From Neochlamydia sp. AcF84 (GTDB lineage: Bacteria; Chlamydiota; Chlamydiia; Chlamydiales; Parachlamydiaceae), in NCBI RefSeq assembly GCF_011087585.1, contig NZ_VJOT01000016.1, positions 1-55,742 of the forward strand: a stretch of 55,742 nt of DNA, written 5' to 3'. The first letter of the stretch is position 1, and each line of letters starts with the position of its first letter. The notes under the pieces are model-generated. The model was not told the origin of the DNA, ran no database searches, and was given only the letters and a program-made list of their open reading frames with translations. Positions 8,175 to 18,196 of the stretch are shown piece by piece. Both the position numbers and the translations under genes were made by a program.

Positions 8175-10436
8175 ATGAGCAGCCTACTACCCAGAGAAAA
8201 GAATAGTGAAGGACTTGATGCGCAGAAAGCCTTAAAAATTCTTCAACCTGAAGGAAACCTTAGTAAAATTATAAGAGGTTTTGAATCACGTGAAGAACAG
8301 CAAAAAATGATGCAAAACATCATTGAAGCTTATAATAAAGATCAAATAGCTTTAATAGAAGCAGGAACAGGAACGGGTAAAAGCATTGCTTATCTTATTC
8401 CTGCTATACTCTGGGCCGCCCAAAGAAAAGAACGTTCGGTTATCTCCACGCATACAATTACCCTGCAAGAGCAGCTTCTTTTAAAAGATATTCCTATCCT
8501 AGCCCAAGCGCTTAATATCACTGTCAAAGCAGTCCTTGTAAAAGGGATGCGCAACTATGTTTGCTTGCGAAAAGTGGAGGAAACACGAGCAGAGCAACTT
8601 CTTCTCATTCCCCAAGAAGCAGAGGAATTTGCGCGAATTGATGCTTGGGCGCATACGACCAATGATGGTTCTAAATCTTCCTTAACTTTTGAACCTTCCG
8701 GGCATTTATGGGACAAAGTTTGTGCAGAAAATGATACTTGCAGTAAAAGCCAGTGTCCTTTTTATCAAGACTGCCATTTTTTTAAGGCTCGAAGAGAAGC
8801 TAACGAAGCTCATTTATTGATCGTCAATCATCACTTGCTTTTTGCTGATTTGGCTAGCCGTGCTGAATCTAAAAATTATCAAGACCCTTCCATTTTGCCC
8901 ATCTATACCAAAGTTATTTTAGATGAAGCTCATCATATTGAAGATATTGCTACGGAATATTTTGCTCAAAAAGTAAATCAGCTAGATCTCTTGCGAATTG
9001 TAGGACGCTTAGCAGCAGAAAAAGGTGGTAAAACCCAAGGAAAGTTAGCTCAACTTAAAGAAAAAATTCTTGCTCACTATAATTCTAAAGCGCCCCCAGC
9101 AGAAATCAGCTCCCTTTTAAGTAAATTCAATATTGATCTTCCTGGCATACGTATCGATCTTCTTAAGCTGATTACTGAAGGCTTTGATAAGCTTCATGCC
9201 TTCATTAACATGGCAAAAACGGGCATAAGGCCTAATGAAGAACCTTTTAATGAAAACAAACTACGCTTATTGCCTGAACATTATAAGCATACTTTATGGG
9301 TAGGAGAAATTAAAAGCCATGTTCACGCTTTAGCTACCAGTTTACAAAAATATGTACAAGTGATCGGTAGCATCGAAAATGCTCTTAAAGCGCTAGGTCA
9401 AGAGCCTCTTAATGAAGTCTCTAAGGGTATTCGTTATGAAATCGAGGCTCTTTGCGGAAGATTGGCAGAAGCGAGTTTTATCCTGCAGCAATTTGTAGAT
9501 ACAGCTCCTCCTCCTAATAAAGTAAGGTGGATTGAAGCCCAGATGCTTAAAACGATGATTAATGTAAATATTGCCGATGCCGAATTAGATATCGCAAAAG
9601 CTCTAGCCGAGTATTTATTCAAACCCTTTAGCAGTGTAATTCTTTGCAGTGCTACTTTGGCTACCAATAAGCAATTTACTTTTACCAAGCAGCGCTTAGG
9701 GCTTACCCCTTCTTACATGAGCAAACTTACGCTAACAGAAAATATTTATGATTCTCCCTTTGACTATCGCACACAAGCTTTATTAGCTATTCCTAACAAT
9801 ATTCCTAATCCTCTTGATAGCAGATTTAACCTAGCAGCGACAGAGAAAATTTGGGAATGTATTCAGGCCAGCCAAGGAAATGCTTTTGTGCTTTTTACTT
9901 CCTACACTATGCTTAAAATGTGCTGCCAAGTGTTGCAAGCACGCCTTCAACAATATAAATATTCTCTTTTTAAACAAGGCGATGACAATCGCCAAACCCT
10001 CCTTAATAAATTTAAAAAAACAGATCGATCTGTATTATTTGGAACAGACTCATTTTGGGAAGGAGTCGATGTAGTAGGAGAAGCCCTTCGTTGTGTCATC
10101 ATTGTTAAGCTACCCTTTAAGGTACCTACCGAGCCTATTACTCAAGCGCGTACCGAAGCAATTTTAGCTAAAGGGGGCGACCCTTTTATGGAGTATTCTC
10201 TGCCTAATGCAATCGTGAAATTCAAGCAAGGTTTTGGTCGTCTTATCCGCAATAAAAATGATAGAGGCTGTATTGTATGCTTGGACACACGGTTAATTAC
10301 AAAAAAGTATGGGCAGCAATTTTTGAACAGCCTTCCTCCTTGCCAGCATATCTTTATTCCCAGCGAGAATTTACGCGAACAGATGCAAAATTTTTATAAG
10401 AGGACTTCTTATCTAGCTAAAAAGAATTCTAGCTAA
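8175..10436 (+). CDS. dinG: DinG/XPD-family ATP-dependent DNA helicase
   Basis: A 753-residue superfamily 2 helicase. Walker A is EAGTGTGKS (about 62-70) and the Walker B box is DEAHH (250-254). Between them lie the cysteines of an iron-sulfur cluster: C130 in GMRNYVC, then C183, C189, C194 and C200. Motifs V-VI appear as SVLFGTDSFWEGVD and FKQGFGRLIRNKNDRG. DinG proteins unwind 5'-tailed DNA, D-loops and R-loops. No exonuclease domain is present, so it is the DinG/YoaA type. Transcribed alone after rpoD; 300 bp separate the two. Confidence 0.9.
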   Translation: MSSLLPREKNSEGLDAQKALKILQPEGNLSKIIRGFESREEQQKMMQNIIEAYNKDQIALIEAGTGTGKSIAYLIPAILWAAQRKERSVISTHTITLQEQLLLKDIPILAQALNITVKAVLVKGMRNYVCLRKVEETRAEQLLLIPQEAEEFARIDAWAHTTNDGSKSSLTFEPSGHLWDKVCAENDTCSKSQCPFYQDCHFFKARREANEAHLLIVNHHLLFADLASRAESKNYQDPSILPIYTKVILDEAHHIEDIATEYFAQKVNQLDLLRIVGRLAAEKGGKTQGKLAQLKEKILAHYNSKAPPAEISSLLSKFNIDLPGIRIDLLKLITEGFDKLHAFINMAKTGIRPNEEPFNENKLRLLPEHYKHTLWVGEIKSHVHALATSLQKYVQVIGSIENALKALGQEPLNEVSKGIRYEIEALCGRLAEASFILQQFVDTAPPPNKVRWIEAQMLKTMINVNIADAELDIAKALAEYLFKPFSSVILCSATLATNKQFTFTKQRLGLTPSYMSKLTLTENIYDSPFDYRTQALLAIPNNIPNPLDSRFNLAATEKIWECIQASQGNAFVLFTSYTMLKMCCQVLQARLQQYKYSLFKQGDDNRQTLLNKFKKTDRSVLFGTDSFWEGVDVVGEALRCVIIVKLPFKVPTEPITQARTEAILAKGGDPFMEYSLPNAIVKFKQGFGRLIRNKNDRGCIVCLDTRLITKKYGQQFLNSLPPCQHIFIPSENLREQMQNFYKRTSYLAKKNSS

Positions 10437-10544
10437 AAGGATAAAGTTTGTTAACCTTGCATGAAAAAAGTTCGGTGGCACGGTTATCTTGGTTAGAAGG
10501 TAAAGAACTTAAAAAGCCTTCTATAGAATTAAAGTAAAAAACTC

Positions 10545-10720
10545 TTAGATATTTAAGGGATAGCAAGCTAAGTTTAATTTAGAGCGGCTAATATGATTGT
10601 ATAAGTAAATAAACCTCCTCAAGCCTTCCTTGCAGGCTTCTGCTGCAAGATTGTCAACCATCCAACCTGCTCTAGCTAACGTATAAAAGCTATTACCTGC
10701 TGGCTTAAGTACTGGGTAAA
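10545..10720 (-). pseudogene. unrecognised coding remnant
   Basis: On the minus strand a frame without an obvious start stays open for about 55 codons and includes LARAGWMVDNLAAEACKEG and LRRFIYLYNHISRS, which look protein-like rather than random. It sits in the 320-bp gap between the helicase and the F-box/WD40 gene. I cannot name the parent family. Confidence 0.3.
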
Positions 10721-10759
10721 GATTAAATTTATGAAAACGAAGAATTAAGAAAAAAAGGA

Positions 10760-12175
10760 TTAAAACTTAATAATACGAATACTTGAATCTGTTGCAAGAA
10801 CAATCATACTTCCATCTTTAGAAAAAACCACGCGTATTTCATTATAAGTAGTGCTGCTGCTTTTTAAATTAGCAAATTGTACCCCTTCTGCTACTGTCCA
10901 AAGATTCACTTGTCCTTGGAAATTAGTGGTTACAAGGACACTACCATCAGGGCTAAAAAACACACTTTGCACTTCCTTCTCGTGTTTAAGGTAATGGATA
11001 GCTTGTCCAGAACAGATATTCCAAAGGATAGCATAATTCTCCTGACATGCTGCGGCAAGCTTACTTCCATCAGGTGAAAAAGCGACCTTATTGACCTCTC
11101 CAGCGTGTTTAAAGGCATGAAGAAGTTTGCCACTCACAGCCTCCCAAAGGCGCACGGTATGATCTTGTGAAGCCGTTGCCAGTAGATTTCCATCGGGTGA
11201 AAAGCAGCAATCCCATAAGTCTCCTTCATGGTTTAATGTATAGAGAAGCTCACCAGTAGGCACTTTGCAAACACGTACACTTTTTTCTTCAAAGATGGTG
11301 GCGAGTAACTCTCCATGAGGAGAAAAAACGTTTTCATAGATTTCTCCATCATAATTAAAAACATGGATAGGTTGCCCCTTGGCAATGTCCCAAAGATGTA
11401 ATTTATTATTATCATCTTCTACCGTAAGAGTTCTTCCATCAGGTGAAAAAATTGCATGAATGATCTCTTCATTATGGGAAAAGATATGTAAGCATTCTCC
11501 TGTAGAGATTTTCCAAAGGTGCACCAATCTATCATCCGACAGGATGGCAAGCATCTTTCCATCCTCGGAAAAAACTGCATGGATCACCATGCCTGTATGT
11601 CCTTTAAGATTGTGGACAAGTGTAGAGGTAATGATATTCCAAAGATGAACAGTACCATCCGAAGAGGCTGTCGCTAATAGGCTTCCATCGGGCGAAAACA
11701 AAGAGCAAATGTCACCCTTAAGCTGAGTAGGAGAATCCTGAAACCGGCCATGGGCTAAATTCCATAGACGCGTTTTGCCAGCAAATTCTACTAATAAAAA
11801 GCCAGCACTATCAGAAAAATCAAAGAATGTTTTCCCTCCCACATACGGTGGCAGCTGAATTTCTTTTTGAATCTTTCCTGTTTTTAAGTTATTATGAGTT
11901 ACAAAGCTATTAATATACATAGCCCTAGTATATGACGAATTAGGTGAAGTAAAAAATGGAAAATCATAATGATAAAGAGAGGTCCAAAGAATAGGGTCTT
12001 CTTTTATCCTATTCCATTGGCGACATACCATGCCTGCATGGACTAAATCTTTCCTAGAGAGATAAGAAAAAATATAGGTAATGAGTTCCTCAGGTAGGTG
12101 CAAAGCGGGTGAAGGGGAAGAATAAGAAGGATTTAGCAGAGTAGGGGGAAAATAAGATGAAATATTAACTTGCAT
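10760..12175 (-). CDS. F-box protein with C-terminal WD40 propeller
   Basis: A 471-residue protein with the architecture of eukaryotic SCF substrate receptors. The F-box is at about residues 26-68 (LHLPEELITYIFSYLSRKDL, then CRQWNRIKEDPILW). Eight or nine WD40 blades follow to the C-terminus, marked by repeated FSPDG and xLW endings such as ATASSDGTVHLWNI and LATASQDHTVRLWE. The F-box would bind host Skp1 and the propeller would bind a host protein for ubiquitination. There is no signal peptide; secretion through the chlamydial type III system is inferred. It stands alone, with gaps of 0.3 and 1.7 kb either side. Confidence 0.88.
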   Translation of the reverse strand: MQVNISSYFPPTLLNPSYSSPSPALHLPEELITYIFSYLSRKDLVHAGMVCRQWNRIKEDPILWTSLYHYDFPFFTSPNSSYTRAMYINSFVTHNNLKTGKIQKEIQLPPYVGGKTFFDFSDSAGFLLVEFAGKTRLWNLAHGRFQDSPTQLKGDICSLFSPDGSLLATASSDGTVHLWNIITSTLVHNLKGHTGMVIHAVFSEDGKMLAILSDDRLVHLWKISTGECLHIFSHNEEIIHAIFSPDGRTLTVEDDNNKLHLWDIAKGQPIHVFNYDGEIYENVFSPHGELLATIFEEKSVRVCKVPTGELLYTLNHEGDLWDCCFSPDGNLLATASQDHTVRLWEAVSGKLLHAFKHAGEVNKVAFSPDGSKLAAACQENYAILWNICSGQAIHYLKHEKEVQSVFFSPDGSVLVTTNFQGQVNLWTVAEGVQFANLKSSSTTYNEIRVVFSKDGSMIVLATDSSIRIIKF

Positions 12176-13128
12176 TTTTACCTCTTATTCATTCCCATTT
12201 ATATTTAAATGAAATCTATTTTAATTAAAAACAGTTCATTTATATTGGTAAAATTTTTAAAAGGCAAACAAAAAAAATTTATAAAAAAATCTAATATTAC
12301 ATCCATTTTATTTAAAGATTTTTTTTACCTCGCATGTGATTAATAAATTTAAAATTTGATCTTTTGCTTGTTGCCAAGCGGAGCGTTAAATAGCCTTAAA
12401 TAAAGACTCTTAAGAAAAAAGCTTAGAGAATTATCTTTTATAGGCTTTGCAAGCAGACATTAATCTACACCTATCCTTATGTATAGCTAAGCTATAACTG
12501 ACACACATGGCATGTCTCTAACAAGTTTAAATTTTAACTTAAACGTTTAATAAAAAACATTAAACTCCATGTAGGCATTTTCTCTTCTATTGATAAACCT
12601 ATAGCTACTAATCTGATGATAGGTTGCCTTTAGAGCTAAGCTTTCTACTTCCCACACCACCAAAAAAGATAATAAATTTTTGGATAACTAAAAAATATTG
12701 TAGGTTAGTTTAGGGTGTAGAGATGGGCAGGATAATTAAAGTAGAGGTTTTAGCAACTTATTCATTTATGATAAATTGATCGTTGTTCTAGTCGAGCATA
12801 AGTGTATAGATTCGCCATGAATAATGAGGCCGATTTAGTAAATTGGAATGACTTTTATTTCTCCTTGCTTCTTTGGATAAGGAAAACGTTTATCCTCAAA
12901 ATTAAAAAAATTTAAGGGTCTTAACTTTAGGTAAGCCTTACTTACTGGGGAAGGTTAACAGCAAAATTATTAGGAATGCCCCTATAAAAAGTATCCCCAA
13001 AAGCATCAGCCAATCCTAATTTGCTATCCTATTTGATAGGGAAATATAAATCGCCATGGTCACAGCCACAAGGGTAATTTTTACGACTACAGCCATTGCC
13101 TTGGAAATAAGAATAGATGGTCTTTATG

Positions 13129-13552
13129 CCCACATTCCGCAGGTTAATTTCCATTAACCTATAATTTCTGAAATGAGGCTTAGGTCAAAACATAAGTTCC
13201 TAATTGTTAAATAGTTATCCAATCCCCCTGTAGCCGTAAAAGCTTTTGGATTATGAGGGATTAATTAATTTATCATATTCCCTTATTTCTATTTCATTGG
13301 GTAATGTAAAAACAATCCTACGAGGGTAAAGTTCTTGCTACAATACTTTTTCATCTTTCATGTTTTCACTTTATTTGCTTATGGAGGAGCACGAATAGTT
13401 TTTTCTAAAAAAAGCTGGAGGCCCACGTTCCTCTCTTTGAATTTAATCCCTTGGTTCCTAACTCGTTAAATAAATTAATCCTTTAATTTAAATTCCATTC
13501 CTTATTACTAAAAAATAATATCTTGAGATCGTTATAACCTGCGGAATGTGGG
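13129..13552. mobile_element. 424-bp MITE-like element with perfect 18-bp terminal inverted repeats
   Basis: CCCACATTCCGCAGGTTA at 13129-13146 is exactly inverted at 13535-13552. The element is flanked by TTTATG at 13123-13128 and again at 13553-13558, a direct repeat of 6 bases (8 bases, TTTATGCC, if the outer CC is counted as target). No transposase-length frame lies inside, so it is non-autonomous. The flanking sequence on both sides looks like decayed coding DNA into which the element jumped. Confidence 0.7.
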
Positions 13553-13558
13553 TTTATG

Positions 13559-13730
13559 CCTCAAGCTATTCCAGAAATAAATCAAATAGAATCAGAAGGA
13601 ATCAAAGGAAAAATCATTGAGTTGGTATAATAAGACGAAAGTATCAAGAATGCCCCTGTCCTAGCTGAGGCAGAACTAGGAATTATTACGAATGCCGGTA
13701 AGCAAGCCTTCCCAGAAGGCAAATAGTATA
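13559..13730 (+). pseudogene. decayed coding sequence beside the MITE
   Basis: Just right of the element a frame reads MPQAIPEINQIESEGIKGK, stops at two adjacent nonsense codons and resumes with KNAPVLAEAELGIITNAGKQ before another stop. The codon pattern suggests a gene that has died; I do not recognise the family. The rest of the 12176-13128 gap is AT-rich without a gene I can support. Confidence 0.3.
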
Positions 13731-13868
13731 AATAACCTAGAGGAAAGTTAAAAAGAAGGGGAAGAGTATCTAACCATCTTTGCAGCTCTACAACGCAACT
13801 TAAACCTTAAGCATCTTCAAGCAAGAGTGCCCCTATCAAGACCTTTAAATTTACTAGGGTTTAAAAAC

Positions 13869-16800
13869 TTAGTCAGAGTCATAACAATCAGAAGAATCCT
13901 CATCAGAACTACATTCATAATAGCAATCTTGCGAGGTAAAATTCAACTTATCAGGCTGGCCTAATTGCCTATTTCTTGTATTAGAATCTTTAAATATTTT
14001 AATTGCAAATTTTTTCTTATCAGGATCCATCAAAGCATTTATATAAGCTAATGAAGTAACTTCCGTTTTTTTTAGAATTTTTAAAGCAAGCAATTTCCTT
14101 TGTTCTTGACGATTTGAAAATTCGGTTGTAACTTTTTTTACTTTTTCTAAGAACAAATTTTCTAAAGAATTTTTCTCATAAGAAGAAGGAAGTTTTAAAC
14201 TTTTACTCAAGTTTAAAAATTTATCTCTAGAAGCTTGCACTTTTTCTTTAGAAAAATTCTTCAAATTTTCGTTAATACTAGCCCACGCAATTACAGAGTT
14301 TTTGGCGTGATTTAAATAATCGATTCCAAACTTTTCTACATTATCTAAAAAAAGCTTTTTTAGTTCTTTTATACGTGCCTTAACCACCTTTTGAATCTCT
14401 TGTGGTAACCTACTTTTTAAAGCAGCTGAGGAATTACTTTTTACTTCTTTCAATCCCTTTAATAAATCATCTTTTATGCTAGATAGTGAAACACTAAATT
14501 TTTCTTCTAAATCTTTAGCTTTATTCAAAAGATCTGCTTTACTAAGTTTTGATGTTTCACTGATGTTTTTTATATCTTCTACATTTTTGTGAAAGACCTC
14601 TTGTAACTCTAGAATATAACTTTCAAGAAACGATTCTAATTTTTTTGCAGCGTTTAAAAATTCATTATCTAAAGACTTATTGCACGCTAAAAACTCAGAT
14701 TCCGCTTTTGCAGAAGGCGGATGCGCCTTTTCGAAGACAAATTCCCGCTGCTCGCCTTTTGAGTGATCTTCTCCGCTTGTTTTAGCATGCTGATAGCCAG
14801 GGTAACGTTTCGTCCCAAACAAACGCTTTCTTATAAGACGATAACCTGCCGAGGTGGCACCCAAGACGATAGGATTTTCTGTTTGCCGTTTTTTCCAATA
14901 ATTTCTGCTTTTTTCTTGCATTAAAGCTATATGTACTCGATCGCCAGACAACTGTAGCTGAGCACAAGAAAGAAAAAACTGAGGAATCGCTGCTTTAAAG
15001 ATATCTTGGCTAACGCCTGTTCCAGTAAAGGGACAATTCCAATGAATACGTTTAAATCTTTTTTCTCTAAAATGATTATGAAGGAGTTGTCCATCAATGC
15101 CAAACAATACTGTCACTCCTCGTTCTCTGAGATGGGAAACTCTCTGCATGACTTCTTCTTTCTTTTCAGAAGGGACAGCCAGCTCTGTAGCAACAATGGA
15201 GGAAGCTAAAAGGGAGTGAGTCTCCTCATGTTTCTTGATAAAAGCCTCAGTAAAAGTAAAAGTTCCTTCTCCTATAAATAACCTCTTTTTACAGGTCTTA
15301 GTTTTCCAGGTGGAAACTTCTTGATCTAAATGAATATCTTTTACCTTTTCATTATTTTGACCGTATAATGTATCAAGAAGAACCTGCCTATAAAGCTTTT
15401 TATTTAGAGATTTTTTAAGATGAAGAAGAGAAATAAGGCTATGGGCATTACTGCTTGGTTTTATTTTTTTAGCTTTCTCATAATAACGGCGTGCTTTATA
15501 AAAATTTGCCTGTTTAAAAGCTGCTTCTAAGCTAGATATATAGGTATTATATTTCGATTCATTATCGGATAGAGGAGAGTTATCTTTCAATTGAGGCTGC
15601 ATAATTATAATAGAGTCGTAAGATTTAATGGCTATGGCACCATTGGGTAATTCTGTTAGACTTTTAATTTGAGGATTTTCATTAGAAAAAGTATGAGTAA
15701 AGGCAATTTTCCCTTCTATGTCTACTAAATGTATTCCTGAAGGGGTAGTATGCGTGCCATACATTATAGAGCCATTTGAAAGTGTTATCATAGCATTGAC
15801 ACCCCAAGAGCCAGCTTCAGGAGCATTCATAGGCTCTTTTTCAAGGCCCTCTCTATAATAGAAGTTTATTAGTGCATTTCTTCCCACAGATGAGCCAACA
15901 GCAATCGTCTGGTCATCTAAACAAACATAAGGGTAATTACGTAAACAATCAATCCATAGCTGGTCATTTTTCCATGTTTGTTCAGTGTGAGTTTCTATAT
16001 CATACATTGTAAGCAGCTCTTTATTATCTTTATGTAAAAGTAAAACTTTTGTCTTAGAAGCTAAGCGGATAGCAAAAATTTTCTCTTTCTTATCCCGGGT
16101 GGGTATGTCAATAAATTTTCTTTGTGTTTGATCGAATTGCTCCCAGCAAATACTATCCTTGGTTTTATCTAAAATAATAAGGGAGCCATCGCCTAAAGCT
16201 AGAATCTGTGTCTGCCGATCCACTTCGCCTACTTCGCCTGTAAGAAAATTAAGCTTTTTTATCTCTATCTCCCTTCTTTCGTTTTCCGAAATTTTTTCGT
16301 ATTTTATAAGCGCCCAGGCATCATGAAAATAAAGAATGTCAGTAATAGACTGCTGAATCCCTGTATTAATGATTTTTCCTGCCACATGCAGTTGACCTTT
16401 TTCATCACCCATAATCAGTGAGCCATCGCTTCTTTCTGCTAAAGCTGTAATGCCCGCAGCATTTTTTACTTCAATGACTTCATAAGTATCCGTTGCCCAA
16501 TCCCATGTTGTAACAGTATCGCCAATTGCATAGCTGATTTTCCCGTCTGCTCGACAAATAGAGATGGCGTCAGGAGGCAATCTTAGCATCGCTTTACGTT
16601 TCCAAGCCTCAATCTCAGGAGAGGACGGCTCAAGGGTTACTGCATGTGTTTCTGCTTGATATGTAGGTTGTACAAAGAAACCTTGTAATAATCGTTTTAC
16701 TTTAGCAGCGGAGGATAAATAAGCTAATGCCTCGGTCCTGACTTTTGGCGATATGCTTACAGGAAAAAAACCTACTTGGTTAGGAACTTCGGCATAAATT

Positions 16801-16886
16801 TTTTCACTCCCGGTTTTTTCAAAAAAATTAAAAGTACCATCTAGGGTCGTATGAGTAGCTATAGGATTAAATGAAAATGACAACAT
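13869..16886 (-). CDS. propeller / BMT5-like methyltransferase / coiled-coil protein
   Basis: A 1005-residue multi-domain protein. Residues about 100-430 contain repeated beta-type segments (SDGSLIMGDEKGQLHV, LPNGAIAIKSYDS) consistent with a propeller. A helical, TPR-like stretch (AAFKQANFYKARRYYEKAKK) follows. Residues about 533-720 match the BMT5-like (DUF2431) Rossmann methyltransferase: LFIGEGTFTF for SAM binding, GVTVLFGIDG, the hallmark RIHWNCPFTGTG, and RYPGYQHAKTSG followed by QREFVFEK. In yeast this fold makes m3U in 25S rRNA. The last about 280 residues are Lys/Glu-rich coiled coil ending in an acidic Ser/Asp tail. The ATG at 16886 has AAGGAA upstream; an earlier TTG would add 25 residues. 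The role in a bacterium is unknown; export to the host is plausible. Confidence 0.72.
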   Translation of the reverse strand: MLSFSFNPIATHTTLDGTFNFFEKTGSEKIYAEVPNQVGFFPVSISPKVRTEALAYLSSAAKVKRLLQGFFVQPTYQAETHAVTLEPSSPEIEAWKRKAMLRLPPDAISICRADGKISYAIGDTVTTWDWATDTYEVIEVKNAAGITALAERSDGSLIMGDEKGQLHVAGKIINTGIQQSITDILYFHDAWALIKYEKISENERREIEIKKLNFLTGEVGEVDRQTQILALGDGSLIILDKTKDSICWEQFDQTQRKFIDIPTRDKKEKIFAIRLASKTKVLLLHKDNKELLTMYDIETHTEQTWKNDQLWIDCLRNYPYVCLDDQTIAVGSSVGRNALINFYYREGLEKEPMNAPEAGSWGVNAMITLSNGSIMYGTHTTPSGIHLVDIEGKIAFTHTFSNENPQIKSLTELPNGAIAIKSYDSIIIMQPQLKDNSPLSDNESKYNTYISSLEAAFKQANFYKARRYYEKAKKIKPSSNAHSLISLLHLKKSLNKKLYRQVLLDTLYGQNNEKVKDIHLDQEVSTWKTKTCKKRLFIGEGTFTFTEAFIKKHEETHSLLASSIVATELAVPSEKKEEVMQRVSHLRERGVTVLFGIDGQLLHNHFREKRFKRIHWNCPFTGTGVSQDIFKAAIPQFFLSCAQLQLSGDRVHIALMQEKSRNYWKKRQTENPIVLGATSAGYRLIRKRLFGTKRYPGYQHAKTSGEDHSKGEQREFVFEKAHPPSAKAESEFLACNKSLDNEFLNAAKKLESFLESYILELQEVFHKNVEDIKNISETSKLSKADLLNKAKDLEEKFSVSLSSIKDDLLKGLKEVKSNSSAALKSRLPQEIQKVVKARIKELKKLFLDNVEKFGIDYLNHAKNSVIAWASINENLKNFSKEKVQASRDKFLNLSKSLKLPSSYEKNSLENLFLEKVKKVTTEFSNRQEQRKLLALKILKKTEVTSLAYINALMDPDKKKFAIKIFKDSNTRNRQLGQPDKLNFTSQDCYYECSSDEDSSDCYDSD

Positions 16887-18196
16887 ATTGCTTCCTTGGA
16901 TCAAAAAATAAGTTAACTCAATGTTTAAAAAATAAATATATAACTGAATTTTAATATCCAACGCAATTGAAAATAAAAATTTACTTTCATACGGGCTATT
17001 TTACTACTTTCCTTTAGCTATTCTTTTTCCTATCCCCCTCACTTAAAGCAAAAAAATAACCTGAAGGCGAAATAGTCCTGCTGAATAGCTTTCAGGAAGT
17101 TTTTTAGACATTAAGCTACAAGGCTATTCTTTAAAATGGCTGATGGCAGCTAGCGTAAGTTAAAGTACTTAAACCAAGCAAAATTGTGAAGAAAGTTAGC
17201 AAAAGCATGTGAGCCTTACTCTTTTCCATTTTAAAGATTCACCACAAACTTCTTTTCGCGCGTCTACCTACCTCATCTGCTCACTTCTTGCAAAAAAGCT
17301 CCACATAGCTTCTCAAAAAAAGCATTTCCATTTTTTTGTACTCTACAATTTTACCCCAATCGTAATCAACGTTTCACCTGAGCCCTATACAATCATTTTT
17401 TATTGTAAAAAAGGAAAAGGTGAAAGAGGGAAAACTTGAGGATTTACCAGAGGCACAACAACTAATTCCAAAATCATTTTTATCTAAAAAACCTAAAAAG
17501 GATGTAAAGATTATCTACATGCGGCTTGTAGAAAATTCTGCCCCTAACAGTTTTTGAATGCTTTGTTACAGGCTCACCTAGGTAGGATGTTGCCTACCCA
17601 ACAATAATGCGATTTTAGTTCAAGGGTTTATCAAGGTTAGCCAGAAGCCAAGAAGATGACTAGCTAGATAAAATGCTACAATGCAAGCCTTGCTTTAGCT
17701 TGCTGGAATGTTAAATTGGCAACATTTACCAATGGCGGTTCTTTTAGTAGGGAAAAAGAAGCAACTAATGATCGAACATAAATTAAAGGAAAAGGAATAA
17801 GCAGCGCCTATTGGTAGAGGCAAAGGGCTTGCTATATTTTTCAAGCATCTAGCTGCCGTGGAGACCTAGCCTCGAATAGTTGAACTTTTAATTAACCCAG
17901 CTTACCATTCATCCATAAGGTAAAAATTTATTAAATTTATCCCTTTTTTACCAACAATAGGATAGTAAGTTGAACGGGCGATATTTTGGCTTCAAAGGAA
18001 AGGAGGACAGGCCTTTTTTCGAGAAAAAGAAAAACAATGAAAAATTTTTCTTACATTAAGTTAATAAAATTGTGTATTGGTTCCTTTAATGCCACAGCCT
18101 TGGTAAGGCTAGTGAGTAAAAAGAGGAAGTAAAGACAATTGGTTTGTGATAAAATCAAATTAAAGTTATAGAAGGTACCAAAAAGGCAAGCATCCT
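16887..18196. other. 1.3-kb stretch without a supported gene
   Basis: A 76-codon frame at 17209-17439 has no recognisable protein character and no ribosome site. Around 17441-17560 a frame reading EDLPEAQQLIPKSFLSKKPK looks like a gene scrap. A small hairpin (GGTAGG/CCTACC) lies at 17581-17598. Nothing else is identifiable; any kdpD promoter must lie at the right end. Confidence 0.4.

Noticed and set aside
12176-13128. Possible RNA gene upstream of the F-box/WD40 gene
   Set aside because: Several short palindromic AT-rich words occur, but no stable or conserved fold could be argued.
14782-15209. Frames inside the BMT5-like gene on other frames
   Set aside because: They lie wholly within a well-supported gene and carry no motif.
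17209-17439. 76-codon plus-strand frame
   Set aside because: No ribosome site, no recognisable pattern, isolated in a gene-poor gap.
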